NCBI RefSeq assembly: GCF_905147045.1
Contig: NC_065910.1
Location: 5,394,001-5,458,000, forward strand
Direction: 5' to 3'
Length of the DNA: 64,000 bases
Origin: Nymphalis io
Lineage: Eukaryota; Arthropoda; Insecta; Lepidoptera; Nymphalidae
The position numbers and the translations under genes are program-made. The notes under the pieces are model-generated. The model saw nothing but the letters and a program-made list of their open reading frames with translations, made no database searches and was not told where the DNA came from. Below are positions 1 through 11,500 of this stretch, piece after piece. The number at the start of each line of letters is the position of its first letter. Within the stretch, counting starts at the first letter, position 1.

Positions 1-218
1 CACCACTGAATTTTATGTGCTTAATTTGTGTGTATAATTCCTTTCAAGCACAGTGAATAACACTGTGAGGAAATCTACATTTGCATATTATTTCAGATGA
101 AATTCTGACATATATGTATCCAACCAGCATCGGAGCAGCGTTGTTTTAATAAGCTCCTTCTCCTCAAAAAGAGTGGAAGCCCAAGCTCAGCAATGGGACA
201 TTCACAAGCTGTTTCTTT
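1..218 (+). repeat. tRNA-derived SINE, family S1, cut by window edge
   Basis: This matches the middle and 3' part of the S1 SINE that is complete at 57632-57931 and 61979-62300. The shared blocks are the CACCACTGAATTTT segment, the AACCAGCATCGGAGCAGCG segment and the terminal 'cagcaatgggacattcaca'. The tRNA-like head lies outside the window. The copy is diverged and has lost short stretches. Confidence 0.8.
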
Positions 219-784
219 ACTATAATGTACTAATATAAATATAAGTAATAGTAATAGGAATTAAAAAACAATTAGCAGCAAGCTAATTGTTTTTTAATTG
301 TTTTTAAATTGGTGATATTTTCGAAATCATAACCGTAGTGGGATTTACAAAGGCGTTGCCCGTAGGCAATCGATATAAAATTTAAAACCCCACACATTAT
401 AATATAAAATATCAAAATATTTTGTAAAATACATAAGTAAAGTTTAATTTTAAAACAAAACGCTTGTGTTATGTGATCATGTCTTACAGAAAACTTGCTT
501 GGTCGCTGTGTTATTTCTCACTAACATTCTAGAAACTGTAACATTAAATTTTAAAAGAGATATATTGGTTGGTTCTTGGAATTAAAGTTTTAAGGAATTT
601 ATTTTATTACTGCAAGAAAATTCAATTATAATAATCAGAGGCAGTAACGTTTTTCATACGTGTCAAATAATTTTAATTAGGTCTTAATATATTTCACGGT
701 GAAATTATATGTATATGTAAAAAGCAAGTTGCTTCTAATTTTAATAAAGATTATTACTTTGTAGTTACACAAACTTTTTTATCC
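219..784. other. AT-rich stretch without gene; contains an 18-bp hairpin
   Basis: I see no coding signal. A perfect inverted repeat with 18-bp arms (259-276 and 282-299) and a 5-nt loop is the only structure. Confidence 0.5.
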
Positions 785-1342
785 GTGCAGTGACGGAGAA
801 AGAATATATTTCACTGCTCCTCTCTTTCCCATGTGTGTCGTAAGAGGCGACTAAGGGATATCTGAGCGACCATCTGCTCATCTGGTGGTAGGATGCTAAC
901 ATCCGCCTGTCTTGTTACCACCGTACGCATGGTGAAAAACTCGTGAAGTGGCTTGCAGCCGCGTTTCGAGGTCAGCCAGCGTACAGCCAGTGCCCGAGCG
1001 AGTATTGCCGCGATGGGTGTTGGTCCAGTAGAGACGGCTGTTGACCCAATGCCGGGGGAAACTGTATTGACCTGCTGGACAGGGAGATCAGAATAAACGG
1101 CTGTTTCGCTAGCCGCCCGTGGCAGAGTACAGGGGCCCGAGCGTGCCTAACCAGCTCGCGAGGCTGCCCCACTGGTGGGGTCCCGGCGGCCACTTCCGGT
1201 GGGGTTCGGGTGCCCTTCCGTCCGGCGGATCAGTATATTTTCCCTTTTGGCAACCACTTGGGGAAACACGCCTCCATACTTTGCCCATCCCTATCGTGGC
1301 AATACGTCACTCGCTTCACGTCTCTTTTTCTTATTTTTCCAA

Positions 1343-2262
1343 ATGGTAGCGCAACTAAGAAATAATGGTCGTTCAGCGGAGCACACCCCCACCATACCCA
1401 CGCTGTTTGAGGTCGAGTTCTCTAACATCCGAGTACTCTACGCTAACCTTAACGCTGTCCACCACCATCTCGATACAGCACGGCCAGCAATGTTGTTTCT
1501 CACGGAGACGCAAATACTCCGCCCTGCCAACACCAGCTACCTTAACTATCCCGGCTACATGCTTGAAAAATCTTTCAAAGCGAAAGCCGGAGTATGCTTG
1601 TTCGTCAGGGCGGATATTTGTTGTCACCGATTGCGCTGCTTGGAGGACCCCTCCTTCTCCATGTTGGTGGTACGTGTAGACCTGGTTCGTCAGAGTCGAG
1701 TCTACGTGTGCCTCTACAGATCCCACAATGGTGACTTGGAAACAAGCCGATTATTTGACCATCTTAGTCGGGTGGCAGTTGCTGCGCAAGAGCAGTTTCC
1801 TAACGCGGAATTGGTGTTTTTGGGGATTTTAATACTTACCATGAATCATGGTTGAAATCCCTCAAAACAGACCATGCTGGAAGAACTGCACATGCTTTCG
1901 CTCTCACACACGACTTGACCAAACTGGTTGATCAGCCCATCAGGATCCCAGACATTGATGGGCAAGCGCCTTCTCCACTGGATCTTCTGCTGACTTATCA
2001 CCCGGTGGAATATCAGGCTGTGGTTCAAGCTTCACTTGGTTCATCGGATCACGGCCTTATACCTACCAAAGTGCCACAAGCCACGCTGCCGCCATCAGCG
2101 GTATGCAAACGTCGCGTTTGGCACTATAAGTCGGCAGATTGGGACGGTATGCGCGATTACTATGCGTCAGTCCCTTGGAAGGAACGTTGCTTCAGTGGGA
2201 ATGACCCGACAGCTACTGCCGCTGCTGTTGCTGATGAGATCATGTTAGGAATGAAATACTAA
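1343..2262 (+). pseudogene. LINE endonuclease region, frameshifted
   Basis: Reading from an ATG at 1343, the protein enters an exonuclease-endonuclease-phosphatase type domain. It carries 'LFLTET' (the conserved Glu region) and a Gly/Ala-rich VCLFVRAD stretch. The frame is lost at about 1850 and resumes in another frame (1852-2262), which keeps 'SPLDLLLTYHP' and the catalytic-type 'SSDHGLI' motif. A stop codon at 2260-2262 ends this frame. In an active element the endonuclease would nick target DNA for target-primed reverse transcription. Here it is a relic. Confidence 0.75.
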
Positions 2263-4278
2263 ATTCCTAGCTCAGATCTCATCAGTAGGGGTACGCGTAA
2301 CCGTTGGTTCACTCGTGAATGTGCCGACGCTGTATCATCTAAGCAGGCGGCATATCGCGCGTGGATCAACGGCTGCGTTAGCGGGGCATCTAACATTGAC
2401 TCACTGAAAGCAAACTACAATAAAAACTCCAAGTCCTGTAGGAAGGCATACACGAGAGCGGATGCACAGCGCATTGTACAGATTGGTCATGACCTTGTTT
2501 CGCATCCTAGGGGCTCCCGTAGCTTCTGGCGTCTGACCAAGTCTGTGCAAAACAATTTCTGCCAACCTTCGCTGCCACCACTCAGAAATCCGGACGGATC
2601 GCTAGCTCACAGTCCGCAGGAGAAAGCCGATCTCCTGGCTAAACTCTTTGCCGACAACTCCGTGATCGATGATTGTAGTGCGCTGCCACCAACAATACCT
2701 TTATGTAGCCACACGATGCCTGACATCAAAATCAAGCAACGTGATGTGCGTGCGGAGCTGCAATCACTTGATATACGGAAAGCTAGCGGTCCCGATGGAA
2801 TACCAGCCATAGTGCTGAAGAAGTGCGCGGCGGAGCTGTCTCCTGTGTTAACGCGCCTTTTCCAACTTTCTCTCTCTTCGGGATGTGTGCCGGAGGCTTG
2901 GAGAAGAGCTAATGTGCAAAGCGGATCCCAAAAAAGTGGATCGGTCTGACCCGGCAAATTATCGACCAATAGCTATCACCTCAGTACTTTGTAAGGTGAT
3001 GGAACGGATTCTAAACAACCAACTGATCCATTACCTAAAAAATCACTGTCTAATTAATGATCGTCAGTACGGGTTTCGACCAAAACGGTCCACAGGTGAT
3101 CTTCTAGCTAAACACACCTCTGGGGTGAAACTATCGACAAGCATGGAGAATCGTTGGCTGTCAGCCTCGATATCTCCAAGGCTTTCGACAGGGGCTGGCA
3201 CAGAAGTCTTCTCTCCAAGCTACCGGCATATGGTCTGCCTGCTCAGCTATGCACCTGGATTGCCAGCTTCCTACACAAGTGTAGCCTTCGTGTTTTAGTA
3301 GATGGTTGCGCTTCACAATTCTATGTAGTGAATGCTGGGGTCCCCCAGGGATCTGTGCTATCTCCCACACTCTTTCTTTTGCATATCAATGATATGCTCT
3401 CTCTTGGGAACATACATTGCTATGCAGATGATAGTACAGTGCATGGTGGATACCACGGACGCGCAGTGGCTGGGTGGGCGGAAAATGAGGAGAGGCGGAA
3501 GAATCTTGTCATTGAACTCGATAGGACGTTAGAGCTCATCGCCAAATGGGGTTCTGATAATCTTGTTGAGTTTAATGCCAAGAAAACACAGGTATGCGCT
3601 CTCACAGCGAAAAAGTCACCATTTTCCCCTCTTCCCTCCTACTGTGGCACACCGCTGATGATACAAAGCAAAATCGCCATGCTGGGGATGGACGTTCGCT
3701 GCGACTTTAGTCCAAGGGATTACATCGAGGCTTTTATAAAAACAGCTTCACGGAAACTCGGAGTTCTGAACAATGTGCGGCGTTTTTTCACGCCACAACA
3801 ACTGTGTCTGTTATACAAAACACAGGTACGGTCTTGCGTTGAATATTGCTCGTACCTTTGGGATGGCTCCGCTGAGTACCTACTGGAGGCCTTGGACCGG
3901 TTGCAGCGACGTGCATTACGCATTATTGGCGACATAAAGGTCACAAACACCCTTGAACCTTTACAATTGCGTTGCGAGATAGCAGCACTGAGCGCTTTCT
4001 ATCGACTGTATCACGGCGAGTGCTCTGAGGAATTATTCTCTCTAATTCCTGCTTCCCCCTTCCTTCTTAAGTCCACGCGAGCTGGTTCTCGATGTCACCG
4101 CCTAACTGTGACATCAATTCCATCGCGAACAAAGAAATTTGGCAACTCCTTTCTTTGTCGCACTTCCAAAAAATGGAATTCCTTACCAGCTCACGTGTTC
4201 CCCTCCTCTTACAACCCGGGTTCCTTCAAACGAGGCGTGAAGAGGTATCTTGCGGGCCGGCAAGGCAGGGACGGCTAG
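2263..4278 (+). pseudogene. LINE reverse transcriptase, frameshifted
   Basis: The downstream part of the polyprotein is readable in three pieces: up to about 2920, about 2915-3110, and 3154-4278. Recognisable RT blocks are 'ANYRPIAITSVLCKVMERIL', 'YGFRPKRSTGDLL', 'SLDISKAFD', 'GVPQGSVLSPTLF' and the palm motif 'CYADDSTV' with both catalytic Asp residues. The C-terminal part has the usual 'LDRLQRRALRIIGD' and 'KKWNSLPAHVFP' blocks of arthropod LINEs. It ends at a stop at 4276-4278. The shifts near 2920 and 3110 make it non-functional. Confidence 0.85.
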
Positions 4279-4390
4279 TACAGAACATTATTCTCGACTG
4301 TACTGGCCGTCGTCACGTTTGGACTCTACTACCACTTACCATCAGATGGAGTAGAGTCATTTGCCATCCCAGCGCATATAAAAAAAAAAC

Positions 4391-5236
4391 TATAGACATA
4401 AAAGGAAACTTACTTTACTCGGTAGCAGGGCTTTGTGCCAATCCAAACGGTAGTTACCACCACTCATTCATTATATATTCTACCGCAAATACCAAAAAAG
4501 CAATACTTACTATTCTTATTTTCTTAATATTTTGCCTCTCCCCTCTGATTCATTCCGTCTCCCTGAATACGTTTTTCTGTCATGTCAATCTTTCTAAATT
4601 TAAATTAAGAATGTTAATAACAAACCAACCGTTTTTAATTAGAATCACTCCGCACCGATGGCAGCTTTTGCGAATCGACAAACCGAAAGTGCTTGTAAGG
4701 GCCTACTCGACTAAAGTATATTTCGATTGTGATTTGTGGGCTTTGTTTCAGCTTGAAGAGTTTATGAGTCTGTGTAATTAGTGTTCATCTTTCCCATTGT
4801 TAGCATCGAGTTTTACAGTGTCAATGGTTATGTATGGTGAGGACCACGTACAGTCAGGTATCAATGTTAAGTAAGGTTATTACATGTATTTATCGCCCGA
4901 AATTGCGGAGCGTCGGGTGAGATATAACTGGGCACGTAGGCCCTCGTCTACGCGCCCAGGGAGCGAGGAGACGCTGCTAGTGGCCCAGAATAAGGATCTG
5001 TGGGGATGAAGTTCCATGGTGTGGGAGGAATATTCCACCTGAGCCTTGTTGGGGAACTTTTTCGTGACCTAGGTGAGCACTTCTCTTAACAAATCGCCCC
5101 TTGCTCCGTGATTAAAGAAAAAGTGGCTCTACTACAAGTCACAGAAATATTCTAATCAAATTAATATGAAACTTCTAAATTATTTTAATTTATAATTGCA
5201 TGTCAAACATATATTATAATATAGTATGTAAATATA
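4391..5236. other. Intergenic, no gene seen
   Basis: Nothing coding is supported. A GC-richer patch at about 4895-5095 does not match any repeat that I recognise elsewhere in the window. Confidence 0.4.
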
Positions 5237-5304
5237 TAGCGTTCTATGGGGGAGGCTTTCGTCCAGCAGTGGACGGCAAAAGGCTGAAAAAAAAAAAAAA
5301 AAAA
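5237..5304 (+). mobile_element. Very short RTE LINE 3' end with TSD
   Basis: This 68-bp insert holds the RTE-type terminal motif (GTCCAGCAGTGGACG, then GGCTG) and a long poly-A. It is flanked by a perfect 11-bp target-site duplication, ATGTAAATATA, at 5226-5236 and 5305-5315. It is an extreme 5' truncation. Confidence 0.8.
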
Positions 5305-5985
5305 ATGTAAATATAGTAATTTACGGAGCTAAAACTATTATATTTTGTTTTATAGATCTAATTGAAAGATCTCCAAAACATTTACAAAAAAGTAACCGAC
5401 ACGATATATTTATATTTTTAAAAATAACAAATGCAGTTTACTGGTCACAAATTATTAAAATAAATAACTTACTTTTACACACTGCAATTCGAACCGGTAG
5501 TTCAAAAAACATTATGAGGTGCTTAAATAAAATAATACACGCGCTCATATTGCCATTACTATAATAGCTAATAGATCGGTTTGCGAATGTTTATAATTCA
5601 TTGGTTGAAAAATAGGTTTAGATAAAATCATTATATAATGCTTAAGAAGTCAGGACATACAGCTAGTATTATTATAACGATTTAGATATATTGTTTTATA
5701 TTAACCTATTCTAAGACAGTCATACTTTTAATAACATGGTTGACCTTATATAAATGAGGAAAATAAGCTTGTCTTACAAAAAAAAATATAACATTTTTAT
5801 ACTGGAATTTGACAAGGGTCGTATTACCAAGCAAAATCAATAGCTATTCTGAAAAAAGGCACAAAACTCGAAGATCATTTCAGCCATGGCGACCATTATA
5901 ATTATCAGCGGAGATTTCTTGAACGGGGTTGAACTCAAAATCTTCGCTAAAGAGTCTTTTGTTCTCACAACTGTGCTATTTTTTG

Positions 5986-6275
5986 TTTTTTATAGAATAG
6001 GAAGGCGGACGAGCATATGGGCCACCTGATGGTAAGTGGTCACCAACGTCCATAGACATCGGCTTTTTAAGAAATGTTAATCATCGCTTACATCACCAAT
6101 GCGCCACCAACCTTGGGAACTAAGATGTTATGTCTCTTGTGCCTGTAATTACACTGGCTCACTCACCCTTCAAACCGGAACACAACAATACCAAGTACTG
6201 CTTTTTTGCGGTAGAATATCTGATGAGTGGGTGGTACCTACACAGACGAGCTTGTACAAAGCTCTACCACCAGTA
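5986..6275 (-). repeat. SINE family S2, near complete
   Basis: S2 is a recurrent element of about 290 bp. Its sense strand starts at TTACTGGTGGTAGAGC and ends in TTCTATAAAAAA, so this copy lies in reverse with poly-T on the left. It carries the 'CTTACATCACC' subfamily marker. Confidence 0.85.
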
Positions 6276-7296
6276 ATTTTCGGTACTATTTGTTAATCAT
6301 TTTGTAAGCATTTAAAATTGAGACGAACAAAAATATAAAATTAACATACAAACATTATGAGATTTTTATATGAAATCATTTCTATAGTTTCAAATTTTAA
6401 ATTCTTCTTTTGTTTTAATGAAATAAGCGACAAGACATTGGATCTATTGTTGAATGATTAAAAATTACCCCAAATTTATTAACATATATGTGTGTATAAT
6501 ATATAGGTGTATAATAAATTAAATTAAAAGGTATACTCTAAAAAAATTAATGTGTCTGTCTCTGATTACAAAATAACTGTCCTTTTTTAAGATAATATGG
6601 CTGTTTGGTACCGAAACCAAAACAATTAATTTTTTTATTTTAAACTCCCGTTAACTAATAAGGAAGGATTTTTGAAAATGTAACTCCTAAAGTAGTGAAA
6701 AAGGGAATGAATTTTTTGTATGGAAACCCTTCATTTTTGAAGAGAGCTTAGAAATTGGTTTCTAAGAGAACAATGCTGAGTGACGCGAGCGAAGACGTAG
6801 GTCAAGCGCTATTTACAATTTTTATTATTTAATGATTGTCTGATAGTGGATTATCTTAAATTACATATATACAAGTATATATTATTATTATTCATATTTT
6901 ATTTTCTGACCATTGACAGCACACGTATAAACCTTATTTTTTTAGCTGCTATCATTATGTTAATTTTTGTATTGTTATTTAAATAGATAAATAAAAAAAA
7001 CTATGATTAAGTATAATTACTATGAGATCCGAATAAGAATCTCATATTAAAAGTCATTGATATGACATTGAATATAAATTACTCTATGTAATGCTTCTTT
7101 GTTAAATAAAGATTTTGACAATGACTTGACTCAATAAATACGGTTTGCAAAATAAATATTTCGTATACATATATATTTTTTCAATAGTAACAATATTTGG
7201 AGAAACAATGTTGATTATGATAATGTTGAGTAATGTGAGAATTATGCTTTAGTGGAATTAAAGAGCTGGATGCAGGAGATATTTACAGTCGCACAA
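6276..7296. other. AT-rich intergenic, no gene seen
   Basis: Only low-complexity A/T runs are visible, with no supported reading frame or RNA gene. A short patch with mixed composition at 6770-6825 is not recognised. Confidence 0.4.
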
Positions 7297-7596
7297 CGAG
7301 CCGGTTGGCGTGGTTGGTGGATGCCGAAGGTTGTGGGTTCGATTCCCACCCAGGACAGATATTTGTGTTGTGTTGTGTGTGTTTGTATATGTCCTGACAA
7401 ACAGACATGTCTGTCAGGACATATACATACTTGTATACACAAACACAGGTGTTTGTGTATATAAGTATGTATTTACAAAAAAAAAATAGTATATGTATAT
7501 CAGTTGTCTGGTTTCCATAGTACAAGCTCTGTACAAGCTTAATTTTGGGATCAGAGGGCCGTGTGTGAAAAATGTCCCAGGATATTATTATTATAA
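7297..7596 (+). repeat. tRNA-derived SINE, family S3
   Basis: The head resembles a tRNA gene. It has an A-box-like TGGCGTGGTTGG and a B box inside GGGTTCGATTCCCACCC. The body ends with GTGTGAAAAATGTCCCAGG and an (ATT)n tail. A reverse copy lies at 62716-62985. This copy contains two internal palindromes (7385-7426 and 7435-7460) that are not obvious in the other copy. Confidence 0.8.
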
Positions 7597-8391
7597 CTAT
7601 ATTTACGGTCGTTGAATATATATATTTGCAAAATATAGGTATATGTTTTGTTCACCCTACCTAATCGAATATATTATATCACATTTATATTACAATAAGA
7701 TTCTTCTAAATAAGTAATTAGTTTAATCAGAATATAAACCAAGATGTATTTAGAATGACTACTACATAGCAAATTATGGTGATACAAATACACAACACTT
7801 TTACGAATCTATAGATTCAGCTAGCGTATCTCTGAATTTAAAAACTGAGATCTTTTTTTTTGATGCACAGTGCTGCCACACATTGAGTTGGTATAAAAAT
7901 ATGATTGGAAACCCGATGATTGTTTCTAATTATTAATTAATGAAACAAATGTTTCATACAATTATATTTTTATTCAATCACTAATATGTTATACATTTTA
8001 TATTATCTGAAGGAAGAAAATATTAAAAAAAACAAAAATCTGCCAACCTATTATAAGACGCTTCGCGTCTAATATTCACATTCAGTTCACTATTTGATAT
8101 TATTAACAAAATGATGATGTTCTCCCGAAAGATTTCGACTACATCATATCAAGGTAGACTTGTCTGTGCAGGAGCTATTATATTAGATGGGGAACCCAAG
8201 CAGTTCAGGCATGGTCCGTCAACTTTGCTACTTTGCAACTGTGCTATCGGGGGCAGAGGAGTATCAACTACCGGACGTCGAAAATTTTTAATAAAAAAAT
8301 AAATGTACCTGTTTGTAATTACAAATTATGGTTTTAGATTTCAATGTATTTTTTATGTTATCTAGATTTTATGAAATTTGAGTACAATCAC
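7597..8391. other. Intergenic, no gene seen
   Basis: AT-rich sequence. A 63-codon open frame at 8111-8302 has no recognisable domain and I do not call it a gene. Confidence 0.4.
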
Positions 8392-8476
8392 CGGGAATTA
8401 ATCATGGACCGGGAGCTTTGGCGCACTTTGGGAGACGTCTATGTTCAGCAGTGGACCACGATTGGCTGTTAATTGA
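8392..8476 (+). mobile_element. RTE LINE 3' end, 5'-truncated
   Basis: The 85-bp insert carries GACGTCTATGTTCAGCAGTG and then GGCTG, the 3' end typical of RTE elements. It is flanked by a 14-bp duplication with one mismatch: TTGAGTACAATCAC at 8378-8391 and TTGAGTAAAATCAC at 8477-8490. Confidence 0.75.
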
Positions 8477-8599
8477 TTGAGTAAAATCACAGATAAATAA
8501 AAGAATAATTAAACGTATATAACTAAACCTATCTATTAATATACATACATAATACATCATAGTAGATACTTATAAAAACACAAAATTAATTCATACAAT

Positions 8600-11500
8600 C
8601 TAAGTCACCTTTCGTTTAATATCAACCCTAAAGTATTTCTTTATAAAGTTCCATAACATACAAATAGATACATATATTAAAGTGAAAACAAAAATTAATA
8701 ATAATAATAAAATAAAAACTAATTCGAGTTCCAAATATTCTACCCACGATATATTAGCGCCAGCGGCTCGCAGATGCTTAGCTCCGCCGTGACGTAACAA
8801 GTGCTCCGTCCACCAGACGGCGCGCTCCAATGGTGACTGGGGTTGATCATTTATAAGGATACGCAGTCTTATTATATTCTCACGATATCTAGAAAAGTAA
8901 AATAGAATTTGTAAAAAATTTTTTAGAGAATTGTATACAAATTTGACTATATTACACAAGCAAATTATTTATCTAAACGTGTGTGGATATGTTTCTTAAC
9001 AGACTATTATGTCGTTAATGAATATAAATTATTATTCACACCACAAGGGGATCTATTTATATTCTATTTGAAAGATAAAAACATTTGTTTGAAGTGAAAA
9101 CTTCTTTAGGCGCGGTGCGCTGGTTTGTCGTAGGGGATAGATTTGTGGCTTCGCTTCACCGATATGCTAATGTTAATATAATGAAAGTTCGTTTGTTGTA
9201 AGTTCCAATAATTTGGGTATTATGGAAATGACGATAATAGTATGTACAAATAATATAAGTGTATTTTAACTATTCTCCACAATGGTATAACACCGAAGAC
9301 ATGGAGCAGAAGTGTGGTGGTGCTGTTTTTCAAGAAGGGCGATAAAGCTCTTCTGAAAAACTACCGCCCCATTTCACTTTTAAGCCATGTTTACAAATTG
9401 TTTTCGAGGGTAATCAGGAATCGTCTTGCCCGAAAATTCGATGACTTCCAACCCGTGGAACAGGCTGGTTTCGAAAAGGCTTCAGTACCGTAGACCACAT
9501 ACACACACTAAGGCAAATAATACAGAAGACCGAGGAATATAATCAGCCTCTATGCCTAGCGTTTGTGGACTACGAAAAAGCCTTCGATACCATCGAGACC
9601 TGGGCTGTTCTGGAATCCATGCAGGGATGCCTAATTGACTGTCGGTATGTCCAGGTGGTGAAGTGTTTGTACGAAGCCGCAACCATGACCGTCCAAGTAC
9701 AAGATAAGAGCACAAGACCAATCCAATTGCATCGCGGGGTAAGACAGGGAGATGTAATATCACCGAAACTCTTTACCAATGCATTGGAGGACGTCTTCAA
9801 GACGCTCGATTGAAATTGTCGTCGGCAAATTGCGATTTGCCGATGACATTGTCATCATGGCGGAGACTCTGCAGGATTTGGAAGAGATGCTAAACAGCCT
9901 GAGCGATTCTTCAAGACAAGTAGGTCTCGGGATGAACATTGAAAAGACCAAAATTATGGCAAACCGTCATGTATCCCCGAGACCAGTGGTCGTAAATGGC
10001 TCTCCACTTGAAGTTGTGCAGGAATATATCTACCTGGGCCAAACTATACAACTTGACCGGCACAACTTTGAGAAGGAGGCTAAAAGAAGAATACGTTTGG
10101 GCTGGGCGGCATTCGGGAGGTTACGTCATATTTTTGAATCGTCGATCCCACAGTCGCTTAAGACCAGGGTCTTCAATCAGTGCGTCCTACCTGTAATGAC
10201 TTACGGTGCCGAAACGTGGACACTTACCGTAGGACTGGTCCACCAATTTAGAGTCGCTCAGCGAGCAATGGAACGCGCGATGCCTGGGGTTTCTCTGGCA
10301 GATAGAATCCGAAATGAGGACATTCGCCAGAGAACTAAAGTCACCGACATCGCGCTTAGAATTAGCTCGCTGAAGTGGAAGTGGGCTGGTCATGTCTCCA
10401 GGCGCATTAATGGCCGATGGAGCCGACACGTGTTGGAGTGGAGACCACGCTTAGGGAAACGTAGTGTAGGAAAATAGTGTGTAGGAAAATAGTAAATCCG
10501 TAATAAATACCAATTATATCAAGTAATTGTTTAGTTGTGTTTACTCCTCTTGTGATTGAAATAGGCTATGTATTTGTGTGTCTCTTGTGTGTGAAAACTA
10601 TGTGAGTCATCGTTTAACCCAGAAAAGCCTACAAGATTTGTCATTTGTTTGCCTTAGTTCCGTGCAGTTTTCAATACTTATCTATATTTAATATACAAAT
10701 TTTAACTCTTGCAAGTAAAGACAATTTAAATTTTTTATCATTAATTATTAATTGTAGTCAACAATTATGTAAATATTATCAAAATCAAAATATTCTCTAG
10801 TCAACTTTATTTTTGTAAGTACTTTTAAAACGTTATGAACTTTTAAGTATGAGGAAAACCACCAAGAAAGTCAATGGAATAATAATATTAAATTATTTTT
10901 TATTTTTATTTTCATGCTTTTTCATCATCTTTATAGACTTTAATCGAATTATAAGTACTTATCCATTTTTTATAAGATTTCAAAGTATAGAGACAAAGTT
11001 AAATGAAAAATTAAAGTTTCTAATTATATAAAAATACTTGAAATTCACGTCAGTTTATGTCATTAAGCCAAGTGACTGCAGTGGCGACCTTACCACGAAG
11101 CAACAATTCTCTACCAAACGACAAATCATACTTATTAAATATTTTATTTTATTACAGTAAAAATCTATGACGCAACTCTTAAATTTTTAAATGCCATAAA
11201 ATTAAATAAAAAATCACCTTTTGTCACCCGCAACAGTTACAACGGCATTTCGGAATTCATCTTCGGTTACAGATGTGATATCAAGTTGAATTCCAATTTC
11301 AAAACGTAGGTATTTCTGTACATTGTACCATTGATCTGCTAGCATCGGAATACCTATGAGTGGTACTCCAGCATTTATTGCTTCATCCGTAGACTGCAGA
11401 CCGCCTTGAGTTATGAATAACTTTATATTTGGGTGTTCTGGAATGATAATGTAATATAAATGGAGCGAAATAAATAGACCCAATACGCCAAATACATAGT

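Larger units (their letters stand above)
785..4390 (+). mobile_element. Decayed non-LTR retrotransposon (jockey/CR1-like), copy 1
   Basis: This is one long LINE. It starts with a conserved untranslated leader (CAGTGACGGAGAAAGAA, also at 29410). It continues through endonuclease and reverse-transcriptase coding sequence and ends in a short 3' region with an A-rich tail at about 4381-4390. Several frameshifts and stops break the reading frame, so it is dead. A second, shorter copy of the same family lies at 29404-31276. I did not find a clear target-site duplication. The clade is assigned only by general resemblance of the RT and should be checked by phylogeny. Confidence 0.85.

Noticed and set aside
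4092..4781. 229-codon open frame overlapping the LINE end
   Set aside because: It is out of frame with the reverse transcriptase and runs into the 3' flank; a shadow frame.
8111..8302. 63-codon open frame on the plus strand
   Set aside because: No domain, no flanking splice signals and no second copy; the length is expected by chance.
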